Source of the DNA: Hypericum androsaemum | Lineage: Eukaryota > Streptophyta > Magnoliopsida > Malpighiales > Hypericaceae | DNA length: 64,000 bases | Direction of reading: 5' to 3' | Assembly (NCBI GenBank): GCA_963995505.1 | Contig: OZ023193.1 | Location: 2,728,001-2,792,000, forward strand | In this document: piece after piece, positions 10,881 to 22,249 of the stretch | How positions within the stretch are numbered: the stretch's first letter is position 1 | Layout: every line of letters begins with the position of its first letter | Notes under the pieces: generated by a model | What the model was told of the DNA's origin: nothing | The model's input: only the letters and a program-made list of their open reading frames with translations | Databases searched by the model: none | Position numbers and translations under genes: made by a program

Positions 10881-13337
10881 CGCGTTCTTATCAAAATATA
10901 CTACTGTTGAAACACTAATCACGATCTGTCCATGACAAATCACATAAAGCCACTCTTCCTAATCATTCGACTCTTAATACTTGTCTAGTAACGTAAAACT
11001 TCAAAGCCGACTCGAAATTTCCACATAAAACCACTTGTAATTTTTTATAAAACTTCAAATGGCCGTAACTTTCAAACGGCTGTGAATTAGCCCCTGAAAG
11101 TCGATCGCTCTTGCGACACAGAGAGTTTGTAGAACTTGAAATTCTCTTTCTGAAAAGTGATTATAATAGAAAATCTGTCAAGCGAGTCAAAAGTTACGGT
11201 CTTTCAAAGATGAGATTTGCTATAATTATAATAAAATGCACTGTGAAACAATCAAACACTAGCATGCGAGGATTTGCAAATGAAGTTCACATTTTAAAAT
11301 AACCAAACATGATTATGTAACATTGTAAAAAAAATTCACAAACAAAATGAAATCATTGCCTAACTAAACACAAAAATAATCAGAAAAAAAAACTAAGCGA
11401 CGGAAGAAATTCCAGACTCCCATGGTAATAAGCTGGAAAAGATGCTAGAAAACTGAAGCCAAATTTACCATCCTTGACGTCGCATATTCTTAATTCATCA
11501 ATAAAAACTAACACGAGCTGACACATCTGTACACTAATCCACATAACGAATCCAATCCACACAAGAAAAAGATCGTCCCTTACAAAAGCGGATTTTTATA
11601 CCCCAAAAAAAAAAACAAAAGCGACTTTATAATTGACTAAACAGAAAAAAGAGACTTTGATTTTCAAGGTGGATTAGACAAACCCATGTACTCGAAATTA
11701 TAACCAACCAAAGAGGAAGAAATTCTTAGGTAAATTAATTAAAAGTAGGAGAGGAGAAGTTGAGAATTGTTTGATGTTCCATGGATATCAATTCATGCAA
11801 CATATTAGTTTCATAATTGTTTGGTTGATTTTTTTACAATGACATCGGAAAGAGAGAGAATGTCTAGACATCCTAATTTTACTTAGATAACTCCTCTTCC
11901 CACTCCACTTCCCTACGAGTTAGAGCGGTTAAGAGAGTTATGGAGATAATCTTTTTTGCTACATGTAAGAGTTAGACTAAAATTTGATTAAAGAAAAATA
12001 TATCCTTTAAAGAAACAAAAAAGAAAATACCTTAATCTTACAAAAATCATGGGTCTCAATTTTTTTTAAGAATAATTTTTTTTAGCAAATAAAATCTATC
12101 AACTTAATTATACTACAGCAAATCCAAAATAATTGAGGGTAATATGGTATTTGAAAATATATAACAAAAAATATGTATCAAATCAATTACTTTAAACCTA
12201 TCAAAAATAATTTTATATGAAAAAATATATATTTTGCAATCTAAATATGTAACCGAATATTAAAATATTTGATTTTGAATCTAAAAAAAAGAAGGTATCA
12301 GACATATATATCAGATATTTGATAAAATAGCCACTCTCGGTTGGGTTAAAAATTGCGAAGAAAATGAAAAAAATATATAGCTTAGGGTAATATGATAATA
12401 ATAGATGGGACAACAAAAACAAAACCGCAGGTGGGCTTGGACAAGTTTACGATGTGTCTCAAGTTGCAAATGTTGTCGCCACCGATGGACACACGTTTGA
12501 ACCTTTCAATATTCAGATGCCATGCAACAGTTGGCTCGTCAAATCAGCAACTCCCCCTCTCCATTTGTATACTGTTTATTATATTTCCGCAGACCTTTTG
12601 TTTTTCTGGAAGGCACCTGCAATCATATGCGGGGTTAATTGCACTGTTCGATCGAGGTTTGAAACCAAATTTCTTATTTGAAATTATTTAAGTGAGATCC
12701 AATATAAATATAGGAACGGTCCAGTGGAGAATTAATTATTGAGGACGCAGAGACCGGTAATCCTTGGTCTCTTTCGTTCAGGACGTGCAGAAAAAAAAGG
12801 GGTCATTTTTGTATCAAAATGGGTCGAGAAAAGACAAGTGCTGAAACAAACAATCAAGAAATCACTGTAGGAGTGACAAGATAGATGTTTTTTTTAAGGG
12901 GATAAACAAGATAGATGTTGCTTCCGACATTATGCATTAGAACAAAAGGTAACTGGAAATGTACGCATCATAGGAACAAATTAAAAGAAAGATGAAAGCT
13001 TGAAGCTTTGACGTTACTTAACAATATTGAAGGGGACTACTTTACAGAGCACAAACATGACTTGGAATTAGAAAGCCAGAGAGCACACCACCAAGAATAT
13101 TGTGTCAAAATGTATTCTTCCCTATCACAACAAACAAGGAACAATTAAATGCCTGAGGTAAAATTACAACGACAGGTGATAGCCTATTTGAACAAAAAAT
13201 ATGATTAAAAAAGAGAGGAGATAATGTGGCTGTGGATGTGAGAAGGGGTCTCTGGGTCTTCAAAGCAAACCAAGAAAGATGGAAACTTGATGAACTTGGT
13301 GGTGATCTTCATCAGGATTTTGGCGGGTAAAGAAGGG
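10881..13337. other. Intergenic, no gene confidently seen
   Basis: AT-rich sequence. The right edge of the 52-kb repeat copy visible in this window is at 11843, set only by the window end. Overlapping plus-strand ORFs around 12392-12691 have slightly protein-like composition but cannot be tied to a family or to splice signals. No terminal-repeat elements were recognised. Confidence 0.5.
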
Positions 13338-13793
13338 TTTGGAGTTGAACCATCCCAGCTGCAATGTACATCGGTGCATTACCGGTATCTATGACTCTTG
13401 CTCCATCTACTACCAGCTTATCTGCTCCCCGATGAGATCGAGAACGACGAGGAGAAAGGTCACGCCTTGAAAGAGGAGGAAGTAAAAGTGTACTCCCTGA
13501 GCAGATAACAAGCTCGCTGTGAGCAGGAGAAATGCCAAGGCGACCTCCTTCCGGTATATTTTGTTTATCCTCTTGATTGGCTTAGAAGCTGTTTCTTTCT
13601 GTTCCTTTAAACGGTTCAACTTGCCGAGCTCACTGTCTGAAGCTCCTCTTGATAGCTGAGGTTGGTTGATTGGCTTCGAGTCTCTCTCGGCAGCAGCTAG
13701 CAGATCAGATTCCGACGACCCTACTCATAGGAGCTACCGAGCTGGAATAGTCCTGATACCATTGCAGCAGTGAATTTGGTAACCGACATGGTG
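13338..13793 (-). pseudogene. Remnant of a membrane-protein gene, family not recognised
   Basis: Reading down the minus strand, an ATG near 13791 opens about 22 codons (MSVTKFTAAMVSGLF...) that end at a stop. A different frame then continues with convincing protein sequence: a polar segment ([14 protein letters not shown]), a basic linker ([12 protein letters not shown]) and a hydrophobic stretch of about 40 residues ([15 protein letters not shown], then [18 protein letters not shown]), i.e. one or two membrane helices near the C terminus. Joining the parts needs a frameshift, so this is probably a broken, intron-poor copy. It lies beside CCT7 exons on the same strand, so the two may have arrived together. 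I cannot name the family. Confidence 0.45.
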
Positions 13794-13972
13794 TTCTAAA
13801 AGAGGAGGTAAGGGACAATGAAAGGGAAGGATTTTGGTGAGGGGAGAATGTTCAGGAAAGATATTGTAACAGGCACCTAACAAATGACCCACAATAAAAG
13901 GAAAATGGCTTGACAGTGCAAATTAGTTATCAAAAAGAAATATGCTGGCAATGAAAGGAAAATGGACGTCAC

Positions 13973-15189
13973 CAGATGGAAGGGCATGCTTCTGCCTTAA
14001 TTTATTCAGGACATCAGATGCATCAAATCCAGCATTATCACATAATTGCCGAGGAATAACCTGCTAAATTAGCGACGAAAACTCAATAATTTCACGGCAA
14101 ATATGGTCCCATAATACTAAAACAACCTTCTTTCAGTCGCAAACACTACAACAAAAACCACATAAATGGTGAGGCAATTAAGACGGATCGGCACACTAAC
14201 AGATATTTGAGTTTGAAGCCACACGGAAAGAAAGCAAGAATAGATTTAACCTATTATTTTGACAATGCCTATAAATAAGCGTAGGGCATTAACAACTGAA
14301 AGAGGCCCTGGAACATAAAACTGGTATAATGGAATCACTGTGTTGCAATCATTTAGAAAAGCTCTCTCATGATTCCTCCAGAATTAGAAGAAGGTAATCC
14401 TGAATTGGAATGCCAAAATCTTACATAATAATTACGAAAGGAGATGCAATACAAGTGTACACAGAGCCAAGTAGTTAAAATGTTGGTATCATCCGTTTAC
14501 CTCTAAGGCTTTCGCATAAGAGTTAATAAATAGCTGTGACTTTCCAGCTATTGTCCTCACATACTGCCTCAAGAATCGACTTATTTCCATATGCAGTTAA
14601 CAAACATTTCAGCAGTTAGTCATGTAACACTCTCAGATGTGGGTGACATTATTCTATTCATTTGAGAAGTTCATACATCAATAGGTCCACCACCAGCAAC
14701 CACAGTTGAGTTCTTCAAGGCTCTTTTGACTATCATGATAGCGTCGTGCAAACTGCGTTCAGCTTCCTCGACGAACTGATAATAATAGTGTAACAATATA
14801 AGTCAGGAAGCAGCACTGATGTAACCACATAGCAAGTAAGAGTAACCACATGAATCGGCCATGTACCTGATCTGCTCCTCCACGAAGAACAATGGTGGCC
14901 GTCTTTCCACTAAATATGTTGAACCTCTCATTTCCAACTTGCTTTTCCTCAAACACCTCACAAGTACCAAGGACCTTCAAACCCAAAAAAAGGACACCGG
15001 CTATTAGAAACCAGGAGGAGAAACTGTGACAAGATATACGTAATGCCTTGAAAGGAATGTCTGAGCTAAAACCTCATCAATGATGTTGTTGACAGTTGTC
15101 TGCAATGTCCCACCTGTTGCAGCAGCGACTCTTTGCAAATCCTCTTCAGCCACACGACCAGGACAGAAAATATCCCCATCAGCAAAATA
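13973..15189 (-). pseudogene. CCT7: Truncated T-complex protein 1 subunit eta (CCT7) pseudogene
   Basis: CCT7 is one of eight subunits of the cytosolic TRiC/CCT chaperonin that folds actin and tubulin. Five exons are recognisable on the minus strand: 15189-15073 (YFADGDIFCPGRVAEEDLQR...), 14974-14867 ([18 protein letters not shown]...), 14775-14677 (...[16 protein letters not shown]...), 14590-14501 ([17 protein letters not shown]...) and 14060-13973 ([20 protein letters not shown]...). Together they give about 168 codons of a protein normally near 555. The 5' two thirds and the last exon are absent. Decay marks: the acceptor before the fourth exon reads AT instead of AG; a 12-bp in-frame deletion is present after FSG; a conserved GGGAID reads GGGPID. 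Frames are otherwise open, so the truncation is fairly recent. Confidence 0.85.
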
Positions 15190-15691
15190 CTGCAGTAAAC
15201 AATGAATGCGACAAACCAAGGGTCAGAAAGAAATACACAGAAGAACAGACAGGGCAATGCTTAAATTATAAGTAGAGTTGTCATCCACACAGCGACCAAC
15301 TGGAAAGGTTTTGAACATTGCTACATCACAGGGGCTAAACATGAAGGCGTACAAATGCACAAGCATAACAAAACACCGAAGCCATGGGAACCATCCATCT
15401 TCATTACGAAGAACGGCAAGGAGCAAGTCCCAACGGGGAATAAGGGAACACAATAAAGAATCAGGACTTTGATGAATCTTTGATTTACTTTTTGATATAC
15501 TTTATTTGAGATAATATTCCTTACAATAATGGAATTTGAATTGGCTAAGACTACCTGAAAATAACACCAAATTTTGTTAGAATAGAAAGAGAAAAAAAGA
15601 TGAATCTGGACTGAACTTTGAACTTCGGTCGTTTGTTCTAAAAAAAAAAAAACTTGGGTCGTTTGTTGACATTCCTTCGTTGTCTAATTAG

Positions 15692-16311
15692 TAGGGATGG
15701 CAGAAATATACATACCTTGAGGGTCGGACGCTATCCTTACCCCGTGGGTCGAGGTTATGTTGACGTTGACTTTGACTAGGTCTAGGGTAGGGTATGTGTA
15801 TGGGTTCACTTTTCGAAGTGGGGTCTAGGGTATGGTATGAATCCTATAAATTTTTACCCTGTCCTTACCTTTTTATCCTAATTTGGACCCTACCTTAACT
15901 AGACCATACTTAAACCCTAAGTAGATCATTCTATCTTTAAATTTTACTTATAAATTGTAATCGAGTTCTTAAATATTATGGAATATGTTCTATGATATCG
16001 ACTCCGAAATTCGAAATATATATAATTTAATTTTCTTTATTGATATACTAGATATTTCATGATTAATCTTCACATATTCATTATGATTTATTTAAATTTA
16101 TATTTAAAAATTATCAAAAATATTTTGCATTTAATTCAAGGGTCGGACTCTGCAGGATCCCGTTGACCTTTCGGACCTTGAGGGTAAGGATTTGGGTCTA
16201 ATAATGAGATTTGTCGAAGATTTAGGGTAAGGTATGAGTCTAATTTTTCAAACTAAGGTATGGATAAGATCCTACTAATATCCTACCGTACTCTACCCAT
16301 TGTCATCCCTG
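15692..16311. mobile_element. Non-autonomous hAT element, 620 bp, 8-bp TSD
   Basis: Termini TAGGGATGGCAG and ...TGTCATCCCTG form imperfect inverted repeats of the hAT type, flanked by perfect 8-bp duplications CTAATTAG at 15684-15691 and 16312-16319. The interior is built of GGGTAGGGTATG-like repeats on both sides of an AT-rich core and has no ORF. It belongs to the same family as 41607-42317. Confidence 0.9.
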
Positions 16312-16319
16312 CTAATTAG

Positions 16320-17000
16320 TCTCCGTCTGAGACTTTAAAGATGATGACTACGAAAACATCCTGCAAAAAAGTCTATTGAATCGTGTCAGATGGAGAGTAA
16401 GATGAGACAATGCAAGGTCAATTAAAGAAATATAATGTTACAAGCCTAGACCAAAGATTCTTCAACAATGTAATTACGTTCGCAATTTGCTCCTCCTACA
16501 AGATAGTTTCATTGTTTCAACACCCAAGGATCTTTGAAAAAGACAAGAAAACAAGGAACATGGAGAAACTATTTTATCTATGGGATAAAAAAGTCAAACA
16601 ATAAAATCTAAAAATTTGGTCATGTTGAAATTATATAAAATTCTAATTATCTTCACAGTTTATAATCATATATTAAAATTATAAAAAATTCAAACTATCC
16701 AAAAACAAAATTTATGAGGCAGAAACCACATAAATACATACATATTAGTCGGACTAGCCATTTCATTCGAGAAAATGAATTTGTTATTATTAAATTGGTG
16801 ATTCGCATGACCAGATACTTTTGTAAGAAATTAGACAATACAAATACCGAAAGAAGAAAAAAAAATCATGTTTCAGATACTAGGTCTATATCTCTTGTCT
16901 ATATATTATGTGCTAGGGTTACACTCGGTTACCATCCGTATTAGTCGGTGTCGGCTCAGTTGGTTATAGACCAAAACCTTTCCAAAGGGCTCCTCAAGAT
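16320..17000. other. Upstream region of the Lon-like gene
   Basis: No gene was recognised between the hAT element and the start codon at 17001. It should hold the promoter of the Lon-like gene, but no clear TATA box at the expected distance was identified. ORFs at 16410 and 16714 are AT-driven and unrecognised. Confidence 0.4.
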
Positions 17001-19330
17001 ATGCTAAAGCTATTCTCCTCGCTTAATTCCATCTCCGGGAGGGTTTCTCGGGGCTCGGGTTTGGGTCAAAGGGCATTCTTTCGCTCCGGTTTGGTGAGGA
17101 AAGCCGACGGTGTAAGGAACTCTTGGGACGTCGATCAATGGCTGGCCAAGCAGCAGTCAAAGGTCTGTGTTCCTCCTCTTGTTGTAAAGTTTTGGTCTTT
17201 TTTTTATTTCCGGTGAAATTGAAATTCAAAGCTTGGAGCTTTATGTTGCTCAGTGCATTCTGTGTTGGTGATTAAGATGTTTGAAACTACTTTGTTTGAA
17301 TGTTTTTTAGGTGAAAGTTTTGTGAATTATAAGTTTTCCGGCTCCGGCTTTTTCTCATTGGATTATACCACAGTGGGTTTTTTTATGAGTTTTGTGGCTC
17401 CAAGCACACGATTAGGTGCCATGTACATTTTACATTACAATATAAATAAATAAATAAACTCTTCCTATGAAAAAAACGTTTGTGAATTATAGTGTAATTG
17501 GTTGTCAAAATTTATTTCTTTTCTACATTCTTTATTAGTTGGCTCTTGCTTCTACGGCAATTTTTTAAGTCATGTCTAGTTGGAACTGAAGAAGTTCATA
17601 CTTGTTCTATCTTGTCCTGTTTCCTCTTTGTTACTTTACTGGAAATTGGAAGTTTTCAGTTTGCAGCTTGATACTAAATCATGAATTTACTAGTGCAGAA
17701 TGTCCCGGTATTTCCTATGCTGCGTCCTCTGGTCCCTGGCGCTTCAACTTATATCAATGTATGCCATATTCCTACCACTTTGTATGCTTCTTGGGCTATT
17801 GCCATTAAATGTGATCTAGTGGTTTAAGAAGCGTCGTGTCTGTGGCTGCTAGGGTTTCTTGTGCTATGTTCAGGCCTGATGCATGCACCATAGTCGGCTT
17901 TTCATTGTAAAGATTAAGCTCTGAGCTGAGACACATGAGTCTTGTTCTCAGATACTATCATCCTCATCATGCAGGGACCGATATCGGATGCACTATTAGA
18001 AACGCTCAAAAGACGAGTTCCCTTTGTTTGTGCTGTCCTTCTTAAAGACGCCCCTGGGACAGAAGAGGACATGTACAAACTCAAGGGGAAGGAGCTTTTC
18101 GACCGTATTCACAAAGTCGGGACACTCTCCAATGTATCTATCTAAGTAGTTTTAACTTGATTGTCTTGGTGTTGTTTTTCTAATGCTGTTTAGTACTTCT
18201 CACAATGTTAATGGCAAGTATTGATGGATGTATGGGAACAGGTTATATTTCCGGGAGGTTACCTAAATCTTTCAGGTTATAGGCGAGTACGAATAACAGA
18301 GATGGTTAGCCATGATGTAGTAAGTTTCTCTAATCTTCAGTTGATGTTTTAGTTATTCATCCACGGGATTGTTCGCTATATTTTTCTTTTCGAAGCTGAA
18401 ACTCTGTTGGATTTTGCTCAGGTAAGTGAGGATCTTCTAAGAGTCAATGTTAATTGCCTCAAGGTATGCACAAAAAGGACACATGCTGGTGTATCTGGAA
18501 ATGAGATGACAGTAACTGCGCTTTCATGTTTCTGTGCAAACTTCTTTCTTTCTTTCAGGACTTGCCATACAATGAGGATGATGCCGTAATAAAAGAAACT
18601 TCACATGCTGTTAGGTCAGCTTATAGAGACTTGATGGAGGCCAGATTTCGGAGATGTAATATTCCGACAGATATGCAGGTCCCTTTCTTCTCAAGTCTAT
18701 CCATGGGAACATGCGACCACATGAAGTGAATTTACCATTTTCCATGTTAACACCGAGTACAAGCAGTCACATGCATCTTCTGTTTTTTATTTATTGAGAA
18801 CGATCAATCTCTTAAACTTACAATTGGTTTTGCCATTCTCCCAACCATGTCTGCAGGCCTACGGACTTCAACAATGCATGCGGTGTAATATCAAGGAATG
18901 GGCTTATGAAGGTGCTGTATATTTGCGAGCCAGTAAATTAGAGGCGCAGGCAATTCTTGAAGAGTTGGATGTAAGTAGCACACAGAGCAAATATAACTAG
19001 GAACATCATAAAAGAGCTCAAAAGATTTGGGATAAGTTGAGAGAGTTAGTATGTGATGTCTTGAAATGTGAATACCTATTTTTTGGAACTGTAGGTTCAT
19101 AAACGTTTGCTACTGACTTTCGAGTTGGTTAAGAAAGCAGCGGAGCGTGACAAGATCCAGGTTTTGCACCTTTTTTCACTTTGCTACTTGTATCATTACT
19201 ATATATATGTGCGTATATGTATGTGGTTTTTGCCTCATCCACTGTAGTTTATGGAATTATCTTGTAGGAGGAACAAATTGCGGAAGCCGGATCCGGGCAT
19301 AATTGCAACGTTGAAGAATCTTTGGTTTAG
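17001..19330 (+). CDS. Lon protease N-domain-only protein, putative mitochondrial
   Basis: Nine exons can be joined in one frame, all with GT-AG junctions and all phase 0: 17001-17162, 17699-17758, 17975-18133, 18242-18319, 18422-18463, 18559-18678, 18857-18970, 19095-19160 and 19268-19330. The product has about 287 residues. Residues 1-54 are Ser/Arg-rich like a mitochondrial presequence. The rest follows the Lon substrate-binding (LAN) domain of plant mitochondrial Lon: FPMLRPLVPG, then KGKELFDRIHKVGTLS, then YRRVRITEMVS, ending with LEAQAILEELDVHKRLLLTFEL. After the helical KIQ segment the frame ends at 19330; the AAA+ ATPase and Ser-Lys protease domains of a roughly 900-residue Lon are absent. 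Alternatively, splicing near 19324 to an exon at about 19460 would give a different short tail. No frameshift or stop was found, but expression is unproven. The reading is confident; function is open, perhaps a substrate-binding or dominant-negative Lon relative, or a recently truncated copy. Confidence 0.75.
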
Positions 19331-20049
19331 GCTTTATATTTCTTTGATTGACCTTGCATGGTCTTTCTATGTCCGTGTTTATTTATTTCCTTTAATAAAC
19401 CCAAAACCCGGGTTGCTAGTACAATATTATTTCATAAAATTATGATGATGTATTTTAGGACCTTGTCAATAAACTTGCTTCTGAACTGATTGATGGTCCA
19501 TTGAAGCAATAAAAATTCTCATCATACTCTCCAGCTTAGTGTACCAAATAGCATGATTCAATAGCTTTTTCTATGCATGAATTCCAAAGGAGGAGAAACA
19601 AGAAGATTATAATTATTGAAACCAAGAAGAAAGTTAAGCCTGTAAAAAAAATCCTGGAGAAAGATAAGGGGAATTTTCGTTGAGAGCATAATTCAATTCC
19701 CCTTTTAATGCAGATTCATTGAACAATATCCCTTTGTTTCCCAGGATACCAACTGGTTGCCTTGCAAAACATGTCACAAGAGTCTGGAAAATGCGGCTGC
19801 TTCCTATTAGTTTAGTCCAACTCTTTTTTAAAGAAACAAAGAGCAATCCACAAACAAGAGCATCTTGTTTCTTCCGATAAAAACATTATCCACAAACAAG
19901 AGTGTCTAGTTTCTTCCAATTTATGTCGTCTGCCTATTTTCCCAACACTTGCAAAAGCTTTTATGCTTCTTGCTCAAGTTCTTGACCTTTTAACAAGCCA
20001 GCTGCAAGTGGAGGAGAGCTGAAACAACTTCACATCTCAAGCACCACTT
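19331..20049. other. 3' flank of the Lon-like gene; no further gene
   Basis: A possible alternative last exon lies at about 19460-19512, after a TTTTAG acceptor; it reads DLVNKLASELIDGPLKQ and a stop. The remainder is non-coding. A duplicated phrase (ATCCACAAACAAGAG) occurs near 19847 and 19890. Confidence 0.45.
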
Positions 20050-21235
20050 TTAGGAGAACATGTTGAGAATCTCAAAATCATCTAATAGATAACGTAACCA
20101 CTGAATCTCACAAACCGTCGTAACAAGGGCGCGGTATTCCGCTTCGGAGGAGGAACGAGACACTGTAGGTTGCTTCTTTGAGCGCCACGAAACAAGTGAA
20201 TCGCCAAGGAAATGGCATATCCGGTGATAGAGCGTCCCATTTCCTTGGCTCAACTTGTGCACGACATAAGTACTTTCCAGCCTTGTGGTTGTGAGATAAC
20301 GTAACTTGCCAATCAACCGGCGATATGTGGAGGCTATTACTGGTAAGTCAATATTTGGATCCTGATCATCATCCATACAAGTAATCAGACCTTCTTCCAG
20401 CGGTGTACCATCTGTCGCCATAAGAGAATGAGCCGGCTTGCCTCCCAAGAAGCCGGTATCTCGTAATATCTCTAGAGCATACTTCTTTTGATAAATATGA
20501 ATGCCATCTTTGTTCCTTACAACCTCCAACCCAAGGAAATACCTTAAGATGCCAAGATCCTTGATTTTAAGATGTTGATCAAAGAATCGTTGGTGTCGTC
20601 AATGGAAGTCATATCCATTCCGGCAAGGACTATGTCGTCAACATAGACGAGGAGGGCCGTGAAAGACTGTCTGAATCGCTTTGAACAGTGAGTAATCTGA
20701 TTTTGAATGGACATAGCCATAATCGAGGAGCAAACTTGTCAATTTGTCGTAAACTGTAGAGAGATCGGTTAAGGCGACAAACTTTGCCACGATTCTCGTC
20801 TCGAAGTTGTAATCCGGGAGGGACCTTCTTAAAGACTTTTTCGTGGAGCTCGCCATGCAAGAATGCATGGTTACGTCGAGCTGGTGGAGGTGCCAATTAT
20901 TAATAGGTGCAAGAGCAAGCAACATAGGAATAGTAATCATCTTAGCAACGGATGAGTATGTATCCCAAAAATCAAAGCTGTAGGTCTGAGTATAGCCTTT
21001 GGCAACAAGGCGAGCCTTATGTCGTTCGATGGATCCATCCACCTTGAGTTTGATTTTGTAAACCCATTTGTAATTAATTGCTTGCTTGCCGGGAGGAAGA
21101 GCAACTAAGCCTCGTGTCTTGTTGTCGTGAAGAGCAGCGAGTTCCTATCTCATGGCAGACCAGTGATCATCGGAGGCAGCTTTTTTGTAGGTATGTGCTC
21201 TATTATACTGCGACAACAAGTCAACTTTATACATC
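20050..21235 (-). mobile_element. Degenerate Ty1/copia pol fragment (RT-RNase H)
   Basis: Minus-strand reverse-transcriptase sequence in pieces. Near 21060 it starts with PPGKQAINYKWVYKIKLK and continues with DGSIERHKARLVAKGYTQ and the HQLDV block, which then needs frame changes. The catalytic YVDD box is intact near 20640. A thumb and RNase H part follows ([22 protein letters not shown], then [22 protein letters not shown]), with an internal deletion between KLSQ and the RNase H block. Multiple frameshifts and stops make it a dead copy. The 5' part (gag, protease, integrase) is absent. Its upstream end abuts an oppositely oriented copia fragment at about 21235. Confidence 0.85.
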
Positions 21236-21480
21236 GATCATAACCCGGTGTTTTACGAGCGTACGAAGCATATTGAACTTGACTCTCACCTTGTCCGGGA
21301 AAAGATTCAACGGAGTCTGATTAAGAAGGTCCATATTTCGACAAAATACCAACTAGCAGACATCTTCATCAAAACTCTATCAACTAAACGGATTCAATTT
21401 CTCATGTCCAAGTTGAAAATTTTTGACATCCACTCGTCTCGCCCTCCAACTTGGGGGGGCGGGGTGGGAGTGTTGCCGAA
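21236..21480 (+). mobile_element. Opposed copia 3' end: RNase H tail, polypurine tract, LTR start
   Basis: Plus-strand sequence reads [20 protein letters not shown] and later [18 protein letters not shown], the C-terminal end of copia RNase H. It is followed by a G-rich polypurine tract (about 21451-21470) and TGTTGCCGAAG at 21471, typical of a 3' LTR start. The LTR cannot be followed far. This fragment lies head to head with the minus-strand RT fragment, so part of one element was inverted or two elements were joined. Confidence 0.8.
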
Positions 21481-22049
21481 GTCTTCAACAATCTGCCCGC
21501 AATTCTCTTCCGCTTCAATTACTACCAGCGGATTATATGTTGTGGTGGGCCCGCCCGCCAACGACTTGCGTTTCGACCCACAAATTCTGAACCGTTGAGA
21601 TCCCGCAAGATTAAGTTCCAGAGATCAGACGGCAAAGACGCGTCACATCGTACGGACGAAGAACGTTCCCGGCCGTAGGGGACCAAAAAGGCCTTCGTGC
21701 GCGGCCGGGACATCAAGTGGTGATGGCCGATGAAGGGACACGTGGTGAGATCATAGAGGCTGAGATGGACAGGTTCGTGAGAAGAAAGGGTGGGAGTTTG
21801 GTACCTGATCAAACCATCTTAGTAAACGGTTGGATGAGATGTAGGGTTAAATACATGAAAATGTTATTTACTATTTTTATCGAAATGAACCGATTAATCT
21901 AAATAATTGTAGAACAGTATTTTTGATAAATAATTCGAGACATATTTAGATAAAATAACTTCTTTATTGGTAACTATTTACCATCTAACCTCTTGACTAT
22001 AAATTAACCCTTTTTCATCTCAACTTTTTTTTGGACTATTGGAGATATT
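21481..22049. other. Possible truncated LTR, then AT-rich sequence up to the gap
   Basis: A moderately GC-rich stretch (about 21500-21800) follows the LTR start but shows no TATA box or clear LTR end. An AT-rich stretch then runs to the N gap. ORFs of 75-116 codons in the GC-rich part overlap on both strands and match nothing I recognise. Confidence 0.4.
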
Positions 22050-22249
22050 NNNNNNNNNNNNNNNNNNNNNNNNNNNNNNNNNNNNNNNNNNNNNNNNNNN
22101 NNNNNNNNNNNNNNNNNNNNNNNNNNNNNNNNNNNNNNNNNNNNNNNNNNNNNNNNNNNNNNNNNNNNNNNNNNNNNNNNNNNNNNNNNNNNNNNNNNNN
22201 NNNNNNNNNNNNNNNNNNNNNNNNNNNNNNNNNNNNNNNNNNNNNNNNN
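22050..22249. other. Assembly gap of 200 N
   Basis: Exactly 200 N; the round number suggests a nominal gap size. The right edge continues directly into an inverted copy of 1403-2225, so the break was probably caused by this repeat family. Confidence 0.99.

Larger units (their letters stand above)
1..11843. repeat. Long direct repeat, copy 1 (period 52157 bp)
   Basis: The whole segment recurs at 52158-64000 in the same orientation, and every ORF in it reappears with an identical translation and a constant offset of 52157. The only difference I found by reading is A396 versus G52553; the comparison was not exhaustive. The repeat touches both window edges, so its true ends are not visible. Near-identity means either a very recent tandem duplication or an assembly redundancy such as an unresolved haplotype or mis-scaffolded contig. 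The 200-N gap at 22050 lies next to an inverted copy of 1403-2225, so this repeat family was hard to assemble. Confidence 0.97.

Noticed and set aside
12392..12691. Overlapping ORFs of 99 and 75 codons
   Set aside because: Slightly protein-like composition, but no recognised family, no splice evidence and two frames competing.
16940..16985. tRNA-like phrase (GGCTCAGTTGGTTATAGACC)
   Set aside because: Resembles a D-arm only; no T-arm, acceptor stem or anticodon arm could be built around it.
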